Positions 30,950-42,507 of a stretch of DNA of 64,000 bases are shown here, piece by piece. The notes beneath the pieces were generated by a model. The model made no database searches and was not told where the DNA came from. It saw only the letters and a program-made list of their open reading frames with translations. The position numbers and the translations under genes were made by a program. The DNA comes from Amanita rubescens (lineage: Eukaryota > Basidiomycota > Agaricomycetes > Agaricales > Amanitaceae). The DNA lies in the NCBI GenBank assembly GCA_015039365.1, contig WION01000194.1, forward strand, positions 1 to 64,000, in the 5' to 3' direction. How positions within the stretch are numbered: position 1 is the stretch's first letter; each line of letters begins with the position of its first letter.

Positions 30950-33900
30950 TTAGCCAGGTACGTAACAACCAGCCCAATCACGACCAATCTTGCAATCTTG
31001 GAAGTTAATGAAGGCAGACGCTTTGCGGGAAATGATGATGATGCTGTATGGACAAGCCAGCTCTGGCACCCACATTAGCCGATAACCGCCGGGGACCGAA
31101 AGGATCCAGCGTGTTTGGGTATTAGTCCAAGCAGGGTAAACATGACCTACAATGGACAACTGTGGAGATTCTTCATTTGTAATGCAGGGGCTATTAGTCG
31201 GGGAGGCAATGGAATTAGCTGAATGTGTGTGAAAATTGGGTGCCACAGGCCCAGCCGCAGTTGAAGCATCCCACACCCATACAGAGTTGTCGTATGAGCC
31301 GGAGACAATGCGCATCCCATCAGGGGAGAAGGCAACGGACCGGATGGGCCCGGTGTGGCCATTGAGCGCCTTCAGCTCAGCCCCAGTCGAGGCATCCCAC
31401 ACCCGCACTGACTTGTCATATGAGCCAGAGACAATGCGCATGCCATCAGGGGAGAAGGCGACCGAATAGACGGAGTCGGTGTGGCCATTGAGCACCTTTA
31501 GCTCAGTCCCAGTCGAGGCATCCCACACCCGCACTGACTTGTCGAATGAGCCAGAGACGATGCGCATGCTATCAGGGGAGAAGACGACAGAATAGACAGT
31601 CTCGGTGTGGCCATTGAGCACCTTCAGCTCAGCCCCAGTCGAGGCATCCCACACCCGCATTGACTTGTCATATGAGCTGGAGACTATGCGCATGCCGTCA
31701 GGGGAGAAGGCGACCGAATGGACGGAGTCAGTGTGGCCATTGAGCACCTTCAGCTCAGCCCCAGTAGAGGCATCCCACACTCGCACTGACTTGTCATATG
31801 AGCAGGAGACTATGCATGTGCCGTCAGGGGAGAAGGCGACCGAACAGACGGACCTGGTGTGGCCATTGAGCACCTTCAGCTCGGCCCCAGTCGAGGCATC
31901 CCACACCCGCACTGAGTTGTCATCTGAGCCGGAGACGATACGCGTGCCATCAGGGGAGAAGGCGACCGAATAGAGGAAGTCGGTGTGGCCATTGAGCACC
32001 TTCAGCTCAGCCCCAGTTGAGGCATCCCACACCTGCACTGACTTATCATATGAGCCGGAGACAATGCGCATCCCATCAGGGGAGAAGGCAACGGACCGGA
32101 TGGGCCCGGTGTGGCCATTGAGCGCCTTCAGCTCAGCCCCAGTCGAGGCATCCCACACCCGCACTGACTCGTCATATGAGCCAGAGACGATGCGCGTACC
32201 ATCAGGGGAGAAGGCGACAAAATGAACAGGACTGGTGTGGCCATTGAGCACCTTCAGCTCAGCCCCAGTCGAGGCATCCCACACCCACACTGAGTTGTCT
32301 CCTGAGCCAGAGACAATGCGCATGCTATCAGGGGAGAAGGCAACGGAAAAGACAGGCTCAGTGTGGCCATTGGGCACCTTCAGCTCAGCTCCAGTTGAGG
32401 CATCCCACACCCGCATTGACTTGTCATATGAGCCAGAGACGATGCGCGTGCCGTCAGGGGAGAAGGCGACCGAATAGATGGAGTCAGTGTGGCCATTGAG
32501 TACCTTGAGCTCAGCCCCAGTCGAGGCATCCCACACTCGCACTGACTTGTCTTCTGAGCCGGAGACGATGCGCGTGCTGTCAGGGGAGAAGGCGACCGAA
32601 AAGACAGACCCAGTGTGACCATCGAGTACCTTCAGCTCAGCCCCAGTCAAGGCATCCCACACCCGTACTGGCTTGTCTAATGAGCCGGAGATAATGCGCG
32701 TGCCGTCAGGGGAGAAGGCAACGGAACAGACAAGCTTGATGTGACCACTGAGCACCTTCAGCTCAGCCCCAGTCGAAGCATCCCACACCCGCACTGACTT
32801 GTCTTCTGAGCCGGAGACGATGCGTGTGCCGTCAGAGGAGAAAGCAATCGAACACACAGGCTCGGTGTGGCCATTGAGCACCTTCAGCTCAGCCCCAGTC
32901 GAGGCATCCCACACCCGCACTGAGTTGTCGAATGAGCCAGAGACGATGCGCGTGCTGTCAGAAGAAAAGGCAACAGATCGGTGGGTATTTCCAGTTCGTA
33001 TAGCCATCAGTGGCACATCAGTGGCCTTCCTATGAGTGAAGGAAGGGATGTGAGGGAACTGCTCTCTCCACTGTTGAGAGAGAGTGGACCCTGCGGACCA
33101 GGTTGCCAATGCTGAAATGTACAGATGCGGTGTAGACAAAGCTGGTGGATTTCCAGTGAAGTAGGTAGCAAAATTAGCTGCTTCAGCAATGTTGGCGGCA
33201 AGCTCGGATTGTCTGTTCGCGTTCTGATCGACCATCGTTAGAAACTGTGCATCCAAAGTGACAATATTCGCACCTTCAAGACCCACTCACGCGCACGTTG
33301 AAGCATTGTGGTACACTGACCGCTGGATCCAAGTAGGTTCATGGCCTCAATCCAGAACAGAATGCGGATACGGAGAAAGTCTGTGATACGATCTCTGAGA
33401 TCCGCGCCATCGGCGTTCGTTTCATCGGTCTGGGCCAAATGATAAGCCCAGTACCGAGAAGCGTACCTCAGGACGGCGCTGATATTGGTGTCAATCCGCT
33501 GCGTCAGCTCTGGGTCCTCGGCATCAAGTACAAACGACGATGGCATGTCACCGATATTGAAACGTAGCGACTTCATGACATCGAAGCAACGTTTTGTGAG
33601 GAGGGTATGGTGGTGGGCCTCGTCAATTGAGAGGGAAATCCGACGACCGTCAAGCTCGAACGTTGATCGTGTCTCAGTCTGACTGAAGATAAAGTCGGGA
33701 AATGATGTGTGGTACCAAAGGACCTGGTCATCCTTGCAATAGAGAACTGCATAAAGGCCATCCAAGACAGCGATCGCAGTTTCATCAGATTCAGAGATGA
33801 GGGTAGCAGCAAGAGATGTCGATGTGCGTTCAAATGTACAGAGGAAGGTGTGAAGGATGCGCAGACGAGAGTTGAAGAGGTCGTCGTCGTCAAAGCCAGA

Positions 33901-35973
33901 AAAGGCATCACGCAGGATTTGCTGGTATAGCTCGTCAATGAGTAACGGTCGCCGTGCACCACTCGCTGAAAATGATTGCCGGACATGCAGCTTGCTCAGT
34001 AGCTTGCGCTGCTCATTTACTGTGATCCGAGGATTTGGTGTCAAATACCTCACGATGGTTGCAGCGGAAATAAAAAGACCGTCCGCTAGCTGTGCCATGG
34101 TGTTCAGCTCTGGCTTGTCCACGAAGTCGGGAAGCTTGACACGCAGGTACTTGATGATGTCTGATCCTACACGCTCAATCGGCACATCTTGCAGGCGACA
34201 GACGGCGTTGGACGATAAGGACTTGCAGAGTTCGACGACACGAGGGTCTGGTCGGCTTGTGACAAGAAACTTGAGCCCTAGTAGGGGACGTCGGTTGATT
34301 GTCTGGAGTATGTCTTGAAGAAACATGGACCCTCCATCGGCCTCGATCTCGTCCAATGCATCAACGATGATGAGGTAAGGTGGGAGCTCCCTATGACGTC
34401 GGGGCTCGGACTGCTGCCATGGACCAACAAAGAGGTCCTTCATCTGCTCAGTCAACTTGTCGACCGAGTCGAACTTGTCCGATTCATGCAAAGCGTGGGC
34501 GTACGATCTCGACTTTCGAGCGAGCTGGTATACAAGGGTGGGAATAATATAGATTTGTCGTCTTGTCTCTTCAAATTGGCGGGAGCAAAAAAAGTTGCCA
34601 CCCAAGACGGAGTGTCGTCCACTGGTATATTCTTCCTTCTCAAGCCTGTCGAAGTATTGGGCAATGGTATATGCGATGGTCGTCTTGCCGGAGCCAGCTT
34701 CGCCAGTCAGCCAGAAGATAGGCGGGCTGTCTGCCGAGTCGGCCCATGCGATTATATCCTTTAGAATCTCCTCACGCGTTTCTTTGGTACATGGTTCGCG
34801 GGTCACTGTCGCCCCAGGGCCCAAGTCAGCGTTGTAGATCGCCTTCCGAGCGCGAATACGATCAAGTTGCATTAGCTGATGGATGATCAGTGCTCGTCCT
34901 AGTAGAAGATTTTGATGTTTACCTTGATCTCAGAGTGTATAACATTCACCTGTCTCTCTGTGGTCCAGGCGATGTCGAGCTGGATGCGACGGATGAGCAA
35001 GTTGGGAATCTGATAGGAGGTTAGGGTTGACCTGGAAAGTCTTCGTAGCCTCATCAATCCGTTTGAATATGTCCTCTATGGCTCCCCTGTCTGCTTCGTT
35101 CTCCAATACCCGTACAAGCGTCCATTTCGACGTCATTTGCTCTAGCCTGAGGATTTCATCCCGAAGGATCCTGCGAGCACACATTGGTTATTGTCTCTGA
35201 TTTTGGTAAACGAATGGCTTACCCAGCGAATGCTGCCATTCGTGGCTTTGCTGAGTCGGGGATACCTTGGTCCACGGCCTTATCCACGGCGAGGAGTCTT
35301 TCTGCAGTCTGAATGATGAGTTTTTCGATGGCGCCCTTGTTGTCTTTAACCGCCTGAAGCAGAGAATCAGTGTGTGGTCCATTGAGACTAACAATGTACA
35401 TTTTTTATGTCGATGATGGCGTTAACAGCGGCAACCGGCGCCTTTGCCAGAGTTCCACCGAGACATCCCTCGACCTTCTTGAGCAACATTTCCATACCGG
35501 TCCACGCGACTGAGAGTATATCTTTGGCTGTCGATTTCGAGTAGGAGTCTTGCGCTTGACGATCCGCCGAGAGCGCATCTGGAAAGGTTGAAGTTCCGGG
35601 TATTGGAGAGAGGGATTTTGCATTATATGCGGTAAGAGTCGAAGTCTGGCTGGTTTCTCTGCCGTGCCCTTTGAGACGTGTCCGAGGTCATTCTCTTGGA
35701 TACGAAGATTGAGCGTATTGTAATCTCACCTTGACCCACGGCGGAACCCCACGGATCTGGAACGCTTGATGAAGGAGATCTTGCGGACTGGAAGGGGGCG
35801 GTAGGTTCTGTATGGTGGGTTACCAGGACAGTACCTGGAGGGACGCCAATATACTTACCTGAAGCTGTCGGCTCACTCAGACTGGCTCTAGCGAGTTGCT
35901 TAGTAATCCAATCTCGAAAGATCTTTACACGCTTCTTCGATTTCTTTGCTATAGTAGAGGATCGATCGTCCAT
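30950..35973 (-). CDS. NLR protein: N-terminal helical domain, NACHT NTPase, 14 WD40 repeats
   Basis: An apparently intact gene of about 1,550 residues in seven exons, starting at the ATG 35973. The N-terminus is low complexity. The helical domain follows in several small exons (KSTAKDILSVAWTGMEMLL; AVKDNKGAIEKLIIQTAER; VRVLENEADRGAIEDIFKR; LDIAWTTERQVNVIHSEIK). The NACHT exon has LGPGATVTREPCTKETREE, Walker A GEAGSGKTTIAYTIA, Walker B LIIVDALDE and sensor VTSRPDPRV. A 50-nt intron (33224-33273) with a CTAAC branch site joins WVLK to NANRQSELAANIAEAANFA. Fourteen WD40 repeats follow, then the agaric-type tail WILSVPGGYRLMWVPELACP and IGRDWAGCYVPG. NLRs of this layout are fungal STAND ATPases implicated in non-self recognition; the trigger and effector are unknown. 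Confidence 0.9.
31250..33030 (-). repeat. Fourteen near-identical 126-bp WD40 repeats
   Basis: Each 42-residue unit follows SVAFSPDGTRIVSGSYDKS then VRVWDASTGAELKVLNGHT. Differences concentrate at a few positions: the residue pair after GHT and the next one or two (EP, KL, GS, DS, SP, GP, DF, RS, ET), and the position after GS (F, E, L, Y, G, D). Conservation extends to the DNA (for example gaggcatcccacacccgcac in most units). The count of 14 could form two seven-bladed propellers. Confidence 0.9.
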
Positions 35974-35979
35974 GGACGC

Positions 35980-36660
35980 AAGGCATCTGTTAGGCCGAAC
36001 TTGCCCCGCACTGCATTTTCCCTGTAAAGGGCAGCGGCGAGACCGTGGCTTTGTCCGGTTGATGTCCGGAGAGAGGCGCCCAAGGCACCGTGTGGTATTC
36101 AGGTCTGCTCACCCGCCATTTGCACCGGTCCCCCCCATTGCCTTGGCCCAAGCCGGGCGAGTATGCAGGGGTGCACCAAATAAAAACATGTACATGACTG
36201 TAGCCGCCGCCATCTGGCTTGCCCACGCCTGGCCTTTTGCATGGGAGTACACGCATGCCACGCGAGCGCTAGTCCATGGATGCCAGCTATGGCAACAGTA
36301 CCTGGACAGCTCCGAGGGGCATGTCCGTTGAACTTCGGGTAGCATGGAATTGAGATTCAATCCCGGTGCGAGAGTGAAAGCTGTCGAGCTAAATATAAAG
36401 TGAGTGACAACGTAGGTCTTGAAGAACTTGACTTCCATGAGCAGGCTGGGTTGATACAACATATGTCAGAAGAGAATGATGTGTGAGCCAATTTAACTAT
36501 ATTACGTCTGTGTTTGCATTCTCTGAACCGAGACGTGAGATGTCCAACAGCGAGATGTTCCCCAAATGATCGAATTAGGTACGCCACTCGCTGGATTCAT
36601 CCAGCTGTGTCCTCTATACTCCATCTATGCTTTCAACTGCAGGTGAGGCCGCGTTTGCGT
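35980..36660. other. Intergenic; no gene recognised
   Basis: Upstream region of the NLR gene. Overlapping open frames on both strands (35972-36331, 36109-36462) have no recognisable content. Confidence 0.5.
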
Positions 36661-36679
36661 CCGAGACGAACATGCAAAC

Positions 36680-36883
36680 ATGGATGTCGCGAGCAAGGAC
36701 AAGGACAAGAAGAAACGCGTGTTTAGAGTCTGTTTCTTCATCTCTAGCATCCTATCAGTTTGCTGACGCAGCACAGTAACGCGCGCTGGTTTCGATATGG
36801 ATCCTTTCGTCGTCATCTCTTTCGAAAGATTCAAAGAAGAAAAAACTATTTTCAGAATGCACGTGTACCGCTCCTCAGCCTGA
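36680..36883 (+). pseudogene. C2-domain fragment, possibly from phosphatidylserine decarboxylase
   Basis: The ATG at 36680 gives MDVASKDKDKKKRVFR, then an intron-like stretch ending GCACAG, then VTRAGFDMDPFVVISF. The second phrase resembles the first strand of the C2 domain in fungal phosphatidylserine decarboxylase 2 (…DMDPFVVISF…). Similarity then ends and a stop follows. A short truncated gene fragment; the assignment is tentative. Confidence 0.35.
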
Positions 36884-36979
36884 CTGTACGACGGGATTGT
36901 ACGCGTCTGATCTGATTACTGTAGGTTTAGTGTGAATGTACCGATAGATAATCAGTTTCCAACTCATGTGTTGTTGGAT

Positions 36980-37160
36980 TTTTAATCACGAATGGACCAT
37001 GAGTGATCGATGATCACGCAGCTTTCCCAAATTTTGGGAAAAAGGTTGATTGTGCATGATTTGAAATTTGAATGCATGCTCATGCACATGAGTGGTTCAT
37101 GCACTATCATCCGTTATCATGCATGATCATGGCATTCTGACCATTTTCGCGGAGCAAACC
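36980..37160. repeat. Dispersed repeat, copy c
   Basis: A long palindrome-rich stretch (atgatcacgcag, gcatgctcatgcac, atcatgcatgatcat) ending with ccattttcgcggagcaaa, which is shared with 13840-13925. Confidence 0.5.
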
Positions 37161-37550
37161 ACCACTGATTTGTGGACAAAATGTTAATGTGCATAGGGCG
37201 GAAGTGCAAAAAGCTCGTGTTTGTGTGGCAGGCAAAGTCGTTGCCAAAAGTCGAACTCCACCGTCACGTTAATGATTTTCTTGGCAGCCTAACATCATAT
37301 ATGTGGGTTGTCGTCCTTAATGCTGTGCACACCATTCCAACTATCTGTAACCCATACGTAACAAGTCATCCTAATTGGACGTGCACAGGGCCACAGGCCA
37401 CACAACCCCCCCGTGTTGATGATCTACCTGGCTCTACATAATTTGCGGTATGAACCATCCCCACGGTCTTTCAATTCGTAACGGAGCATAAAAGTGGGCT
37501 AAGGTGTTGGGTTCCTTAGGCCCCTCAGGCTTCAGTTTCAGAACCTCTCC

Positions 37551-38291
37551 ATGGCGAAACTCACTTCAACCTCTATTCTTTTTCTTTTCGCGAGCCTCAT
37601 AGCCTACTACGCATTTGCGCTTCCCCTCCTCCGACGAGGCATCGATCAGCTCGAGAGTGATCTGGAGCTCTTCTTTGGGGATACTGATATCCTATCCGAT
37701 TCAATAGCTTCCTTTAACCCGGTCCCTAGTCGGATAGAACCGGTGAGTGATTTCCAGTTACTAGAGCCACGAATCCAAGCCTCACTTCCATATGTTTCTT
37801 AGCACGTTCAGACTCTCCCCTCCGAGTTCGCGCTTACCAATAACGATCTCCAACAGTGCATCGATGATCTCAATGTGAGTAGTTCAGCCAAAGGGCGGGC
37901 TTCGAATGCTTATCTGATTTCTTGTCATTGCTTTTTCGAATAACAGAAGATTAAAAGGACCAATATCGTCGATGCAACTATAGTGCTCAAATTGATGCAC
38001 GACTTTCAGCCTAGTATTACGGGAATGCTCAAGAATGTACGAAGTAAGAAATCTGCTTTTAAGAAACTGAACATGGTCTCCTTCATTTTGGGGGAGCTGG
38101 AAATGTTGCAAAGTGGCGTAGCGGGGTTGATGGGTGAGCTGACGAGAGTAGTTCCGGTTTGTAACTTCCTTTGTGACGCCAATTTCGCTGATAGCGGCAA
38201 TTACCAGTCCCAATTTCAAGGCGAAGCAAGGAGCCTCCAGGCCAACATGGGGGCAGCATTCCACCAGACAATTTCGCTTTTGGAGTCGTAG
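37551..38291 (+). CDS. HsbA-like secreted protein (second cluster, gene 1)
   Basis: Four exons with the same layout as the other cluster. Exon 1 has a signal peptide (STSILFLFASLIAYYAFA) followed by a kex-type LPLLRRG site and DQLESDLELFFGDTDILS, ending at a GTGAGT donor. Exon 2 reads HVQTLPSEFALTNNDLQQC. Exon 3 starts KIKRTNIVDATIVLKLMHD and contains SITGMLKNVRSKKSAFKKL, ending TRVVP before a GT. Exon 4 reads SQFQGEARSLQANMGAAFH and ends at 38291. The helix pattern, one Cys and the VP|GT exon end are typical of HsbA-family proteins. A CATAAAAG motif lies about 65 bp upstream. The LRR dibasic site suggests propeptide removal. Function is inferred from the family. Confidence 0.78.
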
Positions 38292-38299
38292 AATAAGTA

Positions 38300-39170
38300 C
38301 AAACCCCAGATTACAACCTTTCGTATTAATACAACGCGATATTGGTGTTATGATACGAGTGGGGTGAAGTTTTGAGCTTTAACTGTTGGCCTTTCGACGA
38401 CCGTGCATCCATGCAAGGAGTATTTCAGATATAGCATAGGAGAAAAAAGGAAGCATACAATGCTCACGGCGCGAATACCAACATGCGTCACTTGGAAGTT
38501 GGTCAGCAATCGCTCGCAAGGAACGAGGACGAGCAAGTAAACGAACCTCATGGAGGCACCACGCCGAATCCGACAGCTTAACATTAAGCGTCACCCCGAT
38601 TTCACCTTGCATGCGTGTCCGATTGATTTCTGATATTCGGTATTTCATCAAGTGGAGGATACGCGAGATTTACCAGCGCAACCTGAGTAGCCCAAGGATA
38701 ACGCAACGGGCTCAAATACCAGCAGTTCAGCGGTGGGATGATGAGCGATTTGCATTGTCACGGCGCGTGTCAGCACAGCACCCTAGAGCAAGCTCAAAAA
38801 AGCACTTGCAATCATCTCAGAAGATCCACTCAAAGTATCTACAGCGCGTCCACGTTAGCCTCCGTTCTTCAAGCTCTAGGCAAATTACGGTTGCTCGTTC
38901 CACTCACAGCACTAAGGCCACGGATTGTAAAAGACAAAGGACCCTCTTATTAGGATGAGGATAGGATTGCCTTGGTAACCGATGGTCCACTGAACAATTA
39001 CTGAATGCAGATCATCGACATTGAGCGCTAGAGCGGAGTAAGTAGAGCGGTGATGACAGTGATTGCCGAGACTCGCGCGTCACTGTCAGTGTGACTTACT
39101 AACCCGTTCAAGCCCTCTAAGGCGGGGCCTTTGAAAAATATTATGATAACCCTGTCGTCTCCTATGAGAT
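38300..39170. other. Intergenic; no gene recognised
   Basis: No supported gene between HsbA genes 1 and 2 of the second cluster. Open frames here are short and unrecognised. Confidence 0.5.
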
Positions 39171-39172
39171 AA

Positions 39173-39180
39173 TATATAAA
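39173..39180 (+). promoter_or_regulatory. TATA box of HsbA gene 2, second cluster
   Basis: TATATAAA lies 64 bp upstream of the ATG at 39244. Confidence 0.55.
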
Positions 39181-39243
39181 GGCGAATCAAACTGGCAGGT
39201 GAGCCAGTTTTCCCGTCCTAAATTTTTACCCTCTCTTCCGACC

Positions 39244-39981
39244 ATGGCTAGATTTGCCTCTGTCGCTCTCTTAATCTTTCTCGCCACTCTCATTGGCCAC
39301 GTATTCGCACGCCCTATCGTCAAACGGAACGTCAATCAGCTCGAAGGGGATCTTGAACTCTTCAACGGTGATATTGATGGCCTGTCTCAAGCTATAGATC
39401 AGTACACTGTCAGCTCTCACACGGCAACGCCAGTGAGTGACTTGTAATTATTGAAATCAGTTGTTGCTGACATTTCCTCCGCCTTCCATCTATTAGCAAT
39501 CAGATCAACTTCCCTCCGCGTTTGAGACTAGCAACAGTGATCTCCAACAGTGCATTAATGATATAAATGTAAGTACATTCGCCCGATCGCTATTTCAGAG
39601 TGCTAACGTCCTTGGCGGAATTACAGAGCATCACGACCATCAATACTGCTGACGCGGAAATTGTGCTCAAATTAGTCAAGGACTTTACACCCAACATCAC
39701 GGGAATGTTGAAGAATCTGCAGAAGAAGAAGGCTGCCTTCCGTGAATTTGGTATAGCGCCATTCATCCTGTCGCAGGTTCAAAGCTTGTACGGTGGCGTG
39801 ACGAAGTTGATAGATACATTGGATAAAGTGATACCGGTATGTAATCCTTTTATTGTGAAATTCTGCGCAACTGATCAATGTATATTATTACCAGGCCAAC
39901 TCCCAAGGTGTGGCGAACGCTCTTCAAGCCAACATGGGACCCGAATTCCGAAAGACAATTTCGCTATATTCTTCAAAGTAG
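39244..39981 (+). CDS. HsbA-like secreted protein (second cluster, gene 2)
   Basis: The start at 39244 (accATGGct) gives a signal peptide MARFASVALLIFLATLIGHV, then an RPIVKRNVNQ dibasic site and LEGDLELFNGDIDGLSQAI. Exon 2 carries QLPSAFETSNSDLQQCIND. Exon 3 starts SITTINTADAEIVLKLVKD and contains GMLKNLQKKKAAFREFGI, ending LDKVIP. Exon 4 reads ANSQGVANALQANMGPEFR and stops at 39979-39981. It is a close relative of the gene at 40885-41614. All donors are GTGAGT, GTAAGT or GTATGT. Secreted surface-adsorbing role inferred. Confidence 0.8.
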
Positions 39982-39989
39982 CATTACTA

Positions 39990-40880
39990 CTAATCTAAAG
40001 TGTAGAGCACAGACCCCTCATTTATTCTTGTTCTACCTGGATCGGACGCGAATAATACGTCGTGTTATCGTGACAACGTAATGAGAACGTGACGCAGGGT
40101 GGTGCTCCCATCTTCGCGAAGATTAACAGATGGCTTTGAGTGCTTCTCAGTACATCATTCTACATAACCTCAATCAATTACGCAATACGTACGTATCCTT
40201 TGCCTGCTTGCCGGAGCGCGTTCGATCTCTCATACACGCGTCGGCGCTGGTCTGGATTCCCCATGGGCGCGGAATCATACTCACAGAACATAGCAGCTCC
40301 TATTCTTGCGTCGATGAGTGACGCGCCACCTAGGCTTGGGTTTCCCAAACAAAAACTAATTGTGGCCGAAAACAAAGGGTACACAATTTCTATGGTTGAT
40401 CAAAAATCGGTGTCTGTTGAGCGCTTTGAGCGCCGATCACGGCTATTACTATTAGTATTACGGAACCGGACGCGGTGAACCGGTGACTTGCCAAGCTACT
40501 CGTACCCACACTATCCCCCCATGCGAAGCTGTGGCCTATGCCATAAATGCGATCAGACCACAGAGAGCAGAAATACGTTAGAACCTCATCTCAGGTGTGT
40601 AGTCCACCAGCGAATACAAAAATTTACGTCCTTTTCCTATGTGCGGTGCTATTCAAATACTTAGTTGATGTAGGTGGAGCTTTTTCATTGTAATGTATGG
40701 GCGCTGTCACGATGAAGCACCAGGAACGAGACTAAGCCCCTGTGATCTGCCGAGGTTTAATAACAACCCTGTGCCATGAGTATAAGGCAAGTCAAAGCAT
40801 TATTACTCAGTCTAAGGTGCGCTACCACAGTAGTCTGACTCTCTATCATCTGTCTCAACATTTTACCCTCAGGAGGGCAA
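39990..40880. other. Intergenic; no gene recognised
   Basis: No supported gene. Frames at 40130-40478 are unrecognised. Confidence 0.5.
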
Positions 40881-40884
40881 ACCT

Positions 40885-41614
40885 ATGGCTAAATTTGCCC
40901 ATGTCACTCTCTTGTTCTTTCTCGCTACCTTCATTGGCCACGTTTTAACACTTCCTCTTCTCCGACGGGACGACAATCAGCTTGAACAGGATCTTGAGCT
41001 TTTCAACGGCGATCTAGACAGCCTGTCAGATGATATTGACGCATACTCCCGCGTTAGTCCAGATATACCAGTGAGTGACTTTTAACTGTTGAAATGAATC
41101 ATAGTCGACTCCGCCTAGCAATCAAATCAACTCCCCTCTGCATTTGATACTAGTAACAGCGATCTCCAAAAGTGTATTGAGGATATAGATGTAAGTATTT
41201 CAGTTACATAATTGAATACTTCAGAGCGCTAATAAACGTGCTCGTTTCAGTTACAGAGCATTACAACCATTCAGACAGCTGATGCGTCAATTGTACTCAA
41301 ATTAGTAAAGGACTTTACGCCTACGATTACAGGAATGTTGAAGAATTTGCAAAATAAGGTGGACATTTTTGAGGAATTGGGCATGGTCCCGTTCATCCTG
41401 TCGCGGGTTAAAACCTTGAACAGCGGTGTTTCAACATTGGTGGGGGCGCTAGAGAAAGTGGTACCGGTTTGTCATTCTCCTTACAAGGTGAAAGTCTGCG
41501 CGGCTGATTACTAACCATTATTATCAGAGCCAGTCTCAAGGAGTGGCGCGAGGTCTTCAAGCCCAAATGGGTCCGGCATTCCAAAAGACAATTTTACTAT
41601 ATTCAAAAAAATAG
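40885..41614 (+). CDS. HsbA-like secreted protein (second cluster, gene 3)
   Basis: The ATG at 40885 opens a signal peptide (FAHVTLLFFLATFIGHVL) followed by LPLLRRDDNQLEQDLELFN. Exon 2 reads QSNQLPSAFDTSNSDLQKC. Exon 3 starts SITTIQTADASIVLKLVKD and contains GMLKNLQNKVDIFEELG, ending LEKVVP. Exon 4 reads SQSQGVARGLQAQMGPAFQ and stops at 41612-41614. Splice positions equal those of the gene at 39244, so the two arose by tandem duplication. Function inferred from the HsbA family. Confidence 0.8.
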
Positions 41615-41619
41615 GCGAA

Positions 41620-42440
41620 TTAGGTACTAATTAACAGTATAGAACACAGACCCCCCTCGTTTGGCCTCATCTTAGTAATTTGTTGTATTTCGGCACACCT
41701 GCGTAACAAGCGGCGCCCAAGCGGCCCCGAGGGACGCACAGTGAGATGCTTGAATTGAGCTTTGTGGGCGCTGCAATTTGTCATGATGCACTGGCGAACC
41801 TGGTCCCACGCCAGGGATCTCAGCGAAAAATGTTCCAGATACAGTGGGAAGGGTATGACATTCCTTGTTCTCAGATCACATGGATGAATTCGACATGCAA
41901 TCCACGTCCCCTCTACTCCCGATTGTCATTGATACGAAGGGCTTCTCCATCTGTGGTTCACCTGTTCAGATGGGAAACAGCACCTCAATCCCATGTGTGC
42001 TTCGCACATTATTAATTGCTTTTGATGAGCTGACAGCTGAGATTTGTTGATTGGCGCTCGACCGTGGATTTGGTGCAAGCATCAGTGTTCTTGGTGCGCC
42101 ATCCCGCCCACGTAGTGGTTACCCACCGTGTTCAATAACGTATACGCGTTCGATTTTCATTGCGCCAATGGACGTGACAAGCTAATCACACCATGATGCT
42201 CAGCTGCCCATGTCCACAACCGTGACGCACCTTCTACACCTGTTTCGCATGTGGAGCTCTTGAGAACCGGGAATACTGCGGATAACATTACACGTTTATG
42301 TCAGGATCAAATACGCTAACGAGGGAATAATGATGGACACCGGTGGGTGAATCACGTAGCAACAAATTGACTTACGGCACGATGCGACATGTAAGAATTT
42401 TTGAACATTGTTCTTTCCCATCCAGGGTTCTCTGCCCGAG
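41620..42440. other. Intergenic; no gene recognised
   Basis: No supported gene between HsbA genes 3 and 4. Confidence 0.5.
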
Positions 42441-42442
42441 GA

Positions 42443-42450
42443 AATATAAA
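42443..42450 (+). promoter_or_regulatory. TATA-like element of HsbA gene 4
   Basis: AATATAAA lies about 60 bp upstream of the ATG at 42508. Confidence 0.45.
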
Positions 42451-42507
42451 CCGAAATGGAACACACTCCCCCATCTTTCGCATCTCCACTAGCCAGCCAG
42501 CTCTACA

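Noticed and set aside
31236..33035. Series of plus-strand open frames rich in VEASHTRTDLSYEPETMR
   Set aside because: They are the antisense shadow of the WD40 repeats on the minus strand.
30950..33286. Separate WD40-only gene starting at 33286
   Set aside because: The start codon there is GTG, and a 50-nt intron with branch site joins it in frame to the NACHT exon, so it is one NLR gene.
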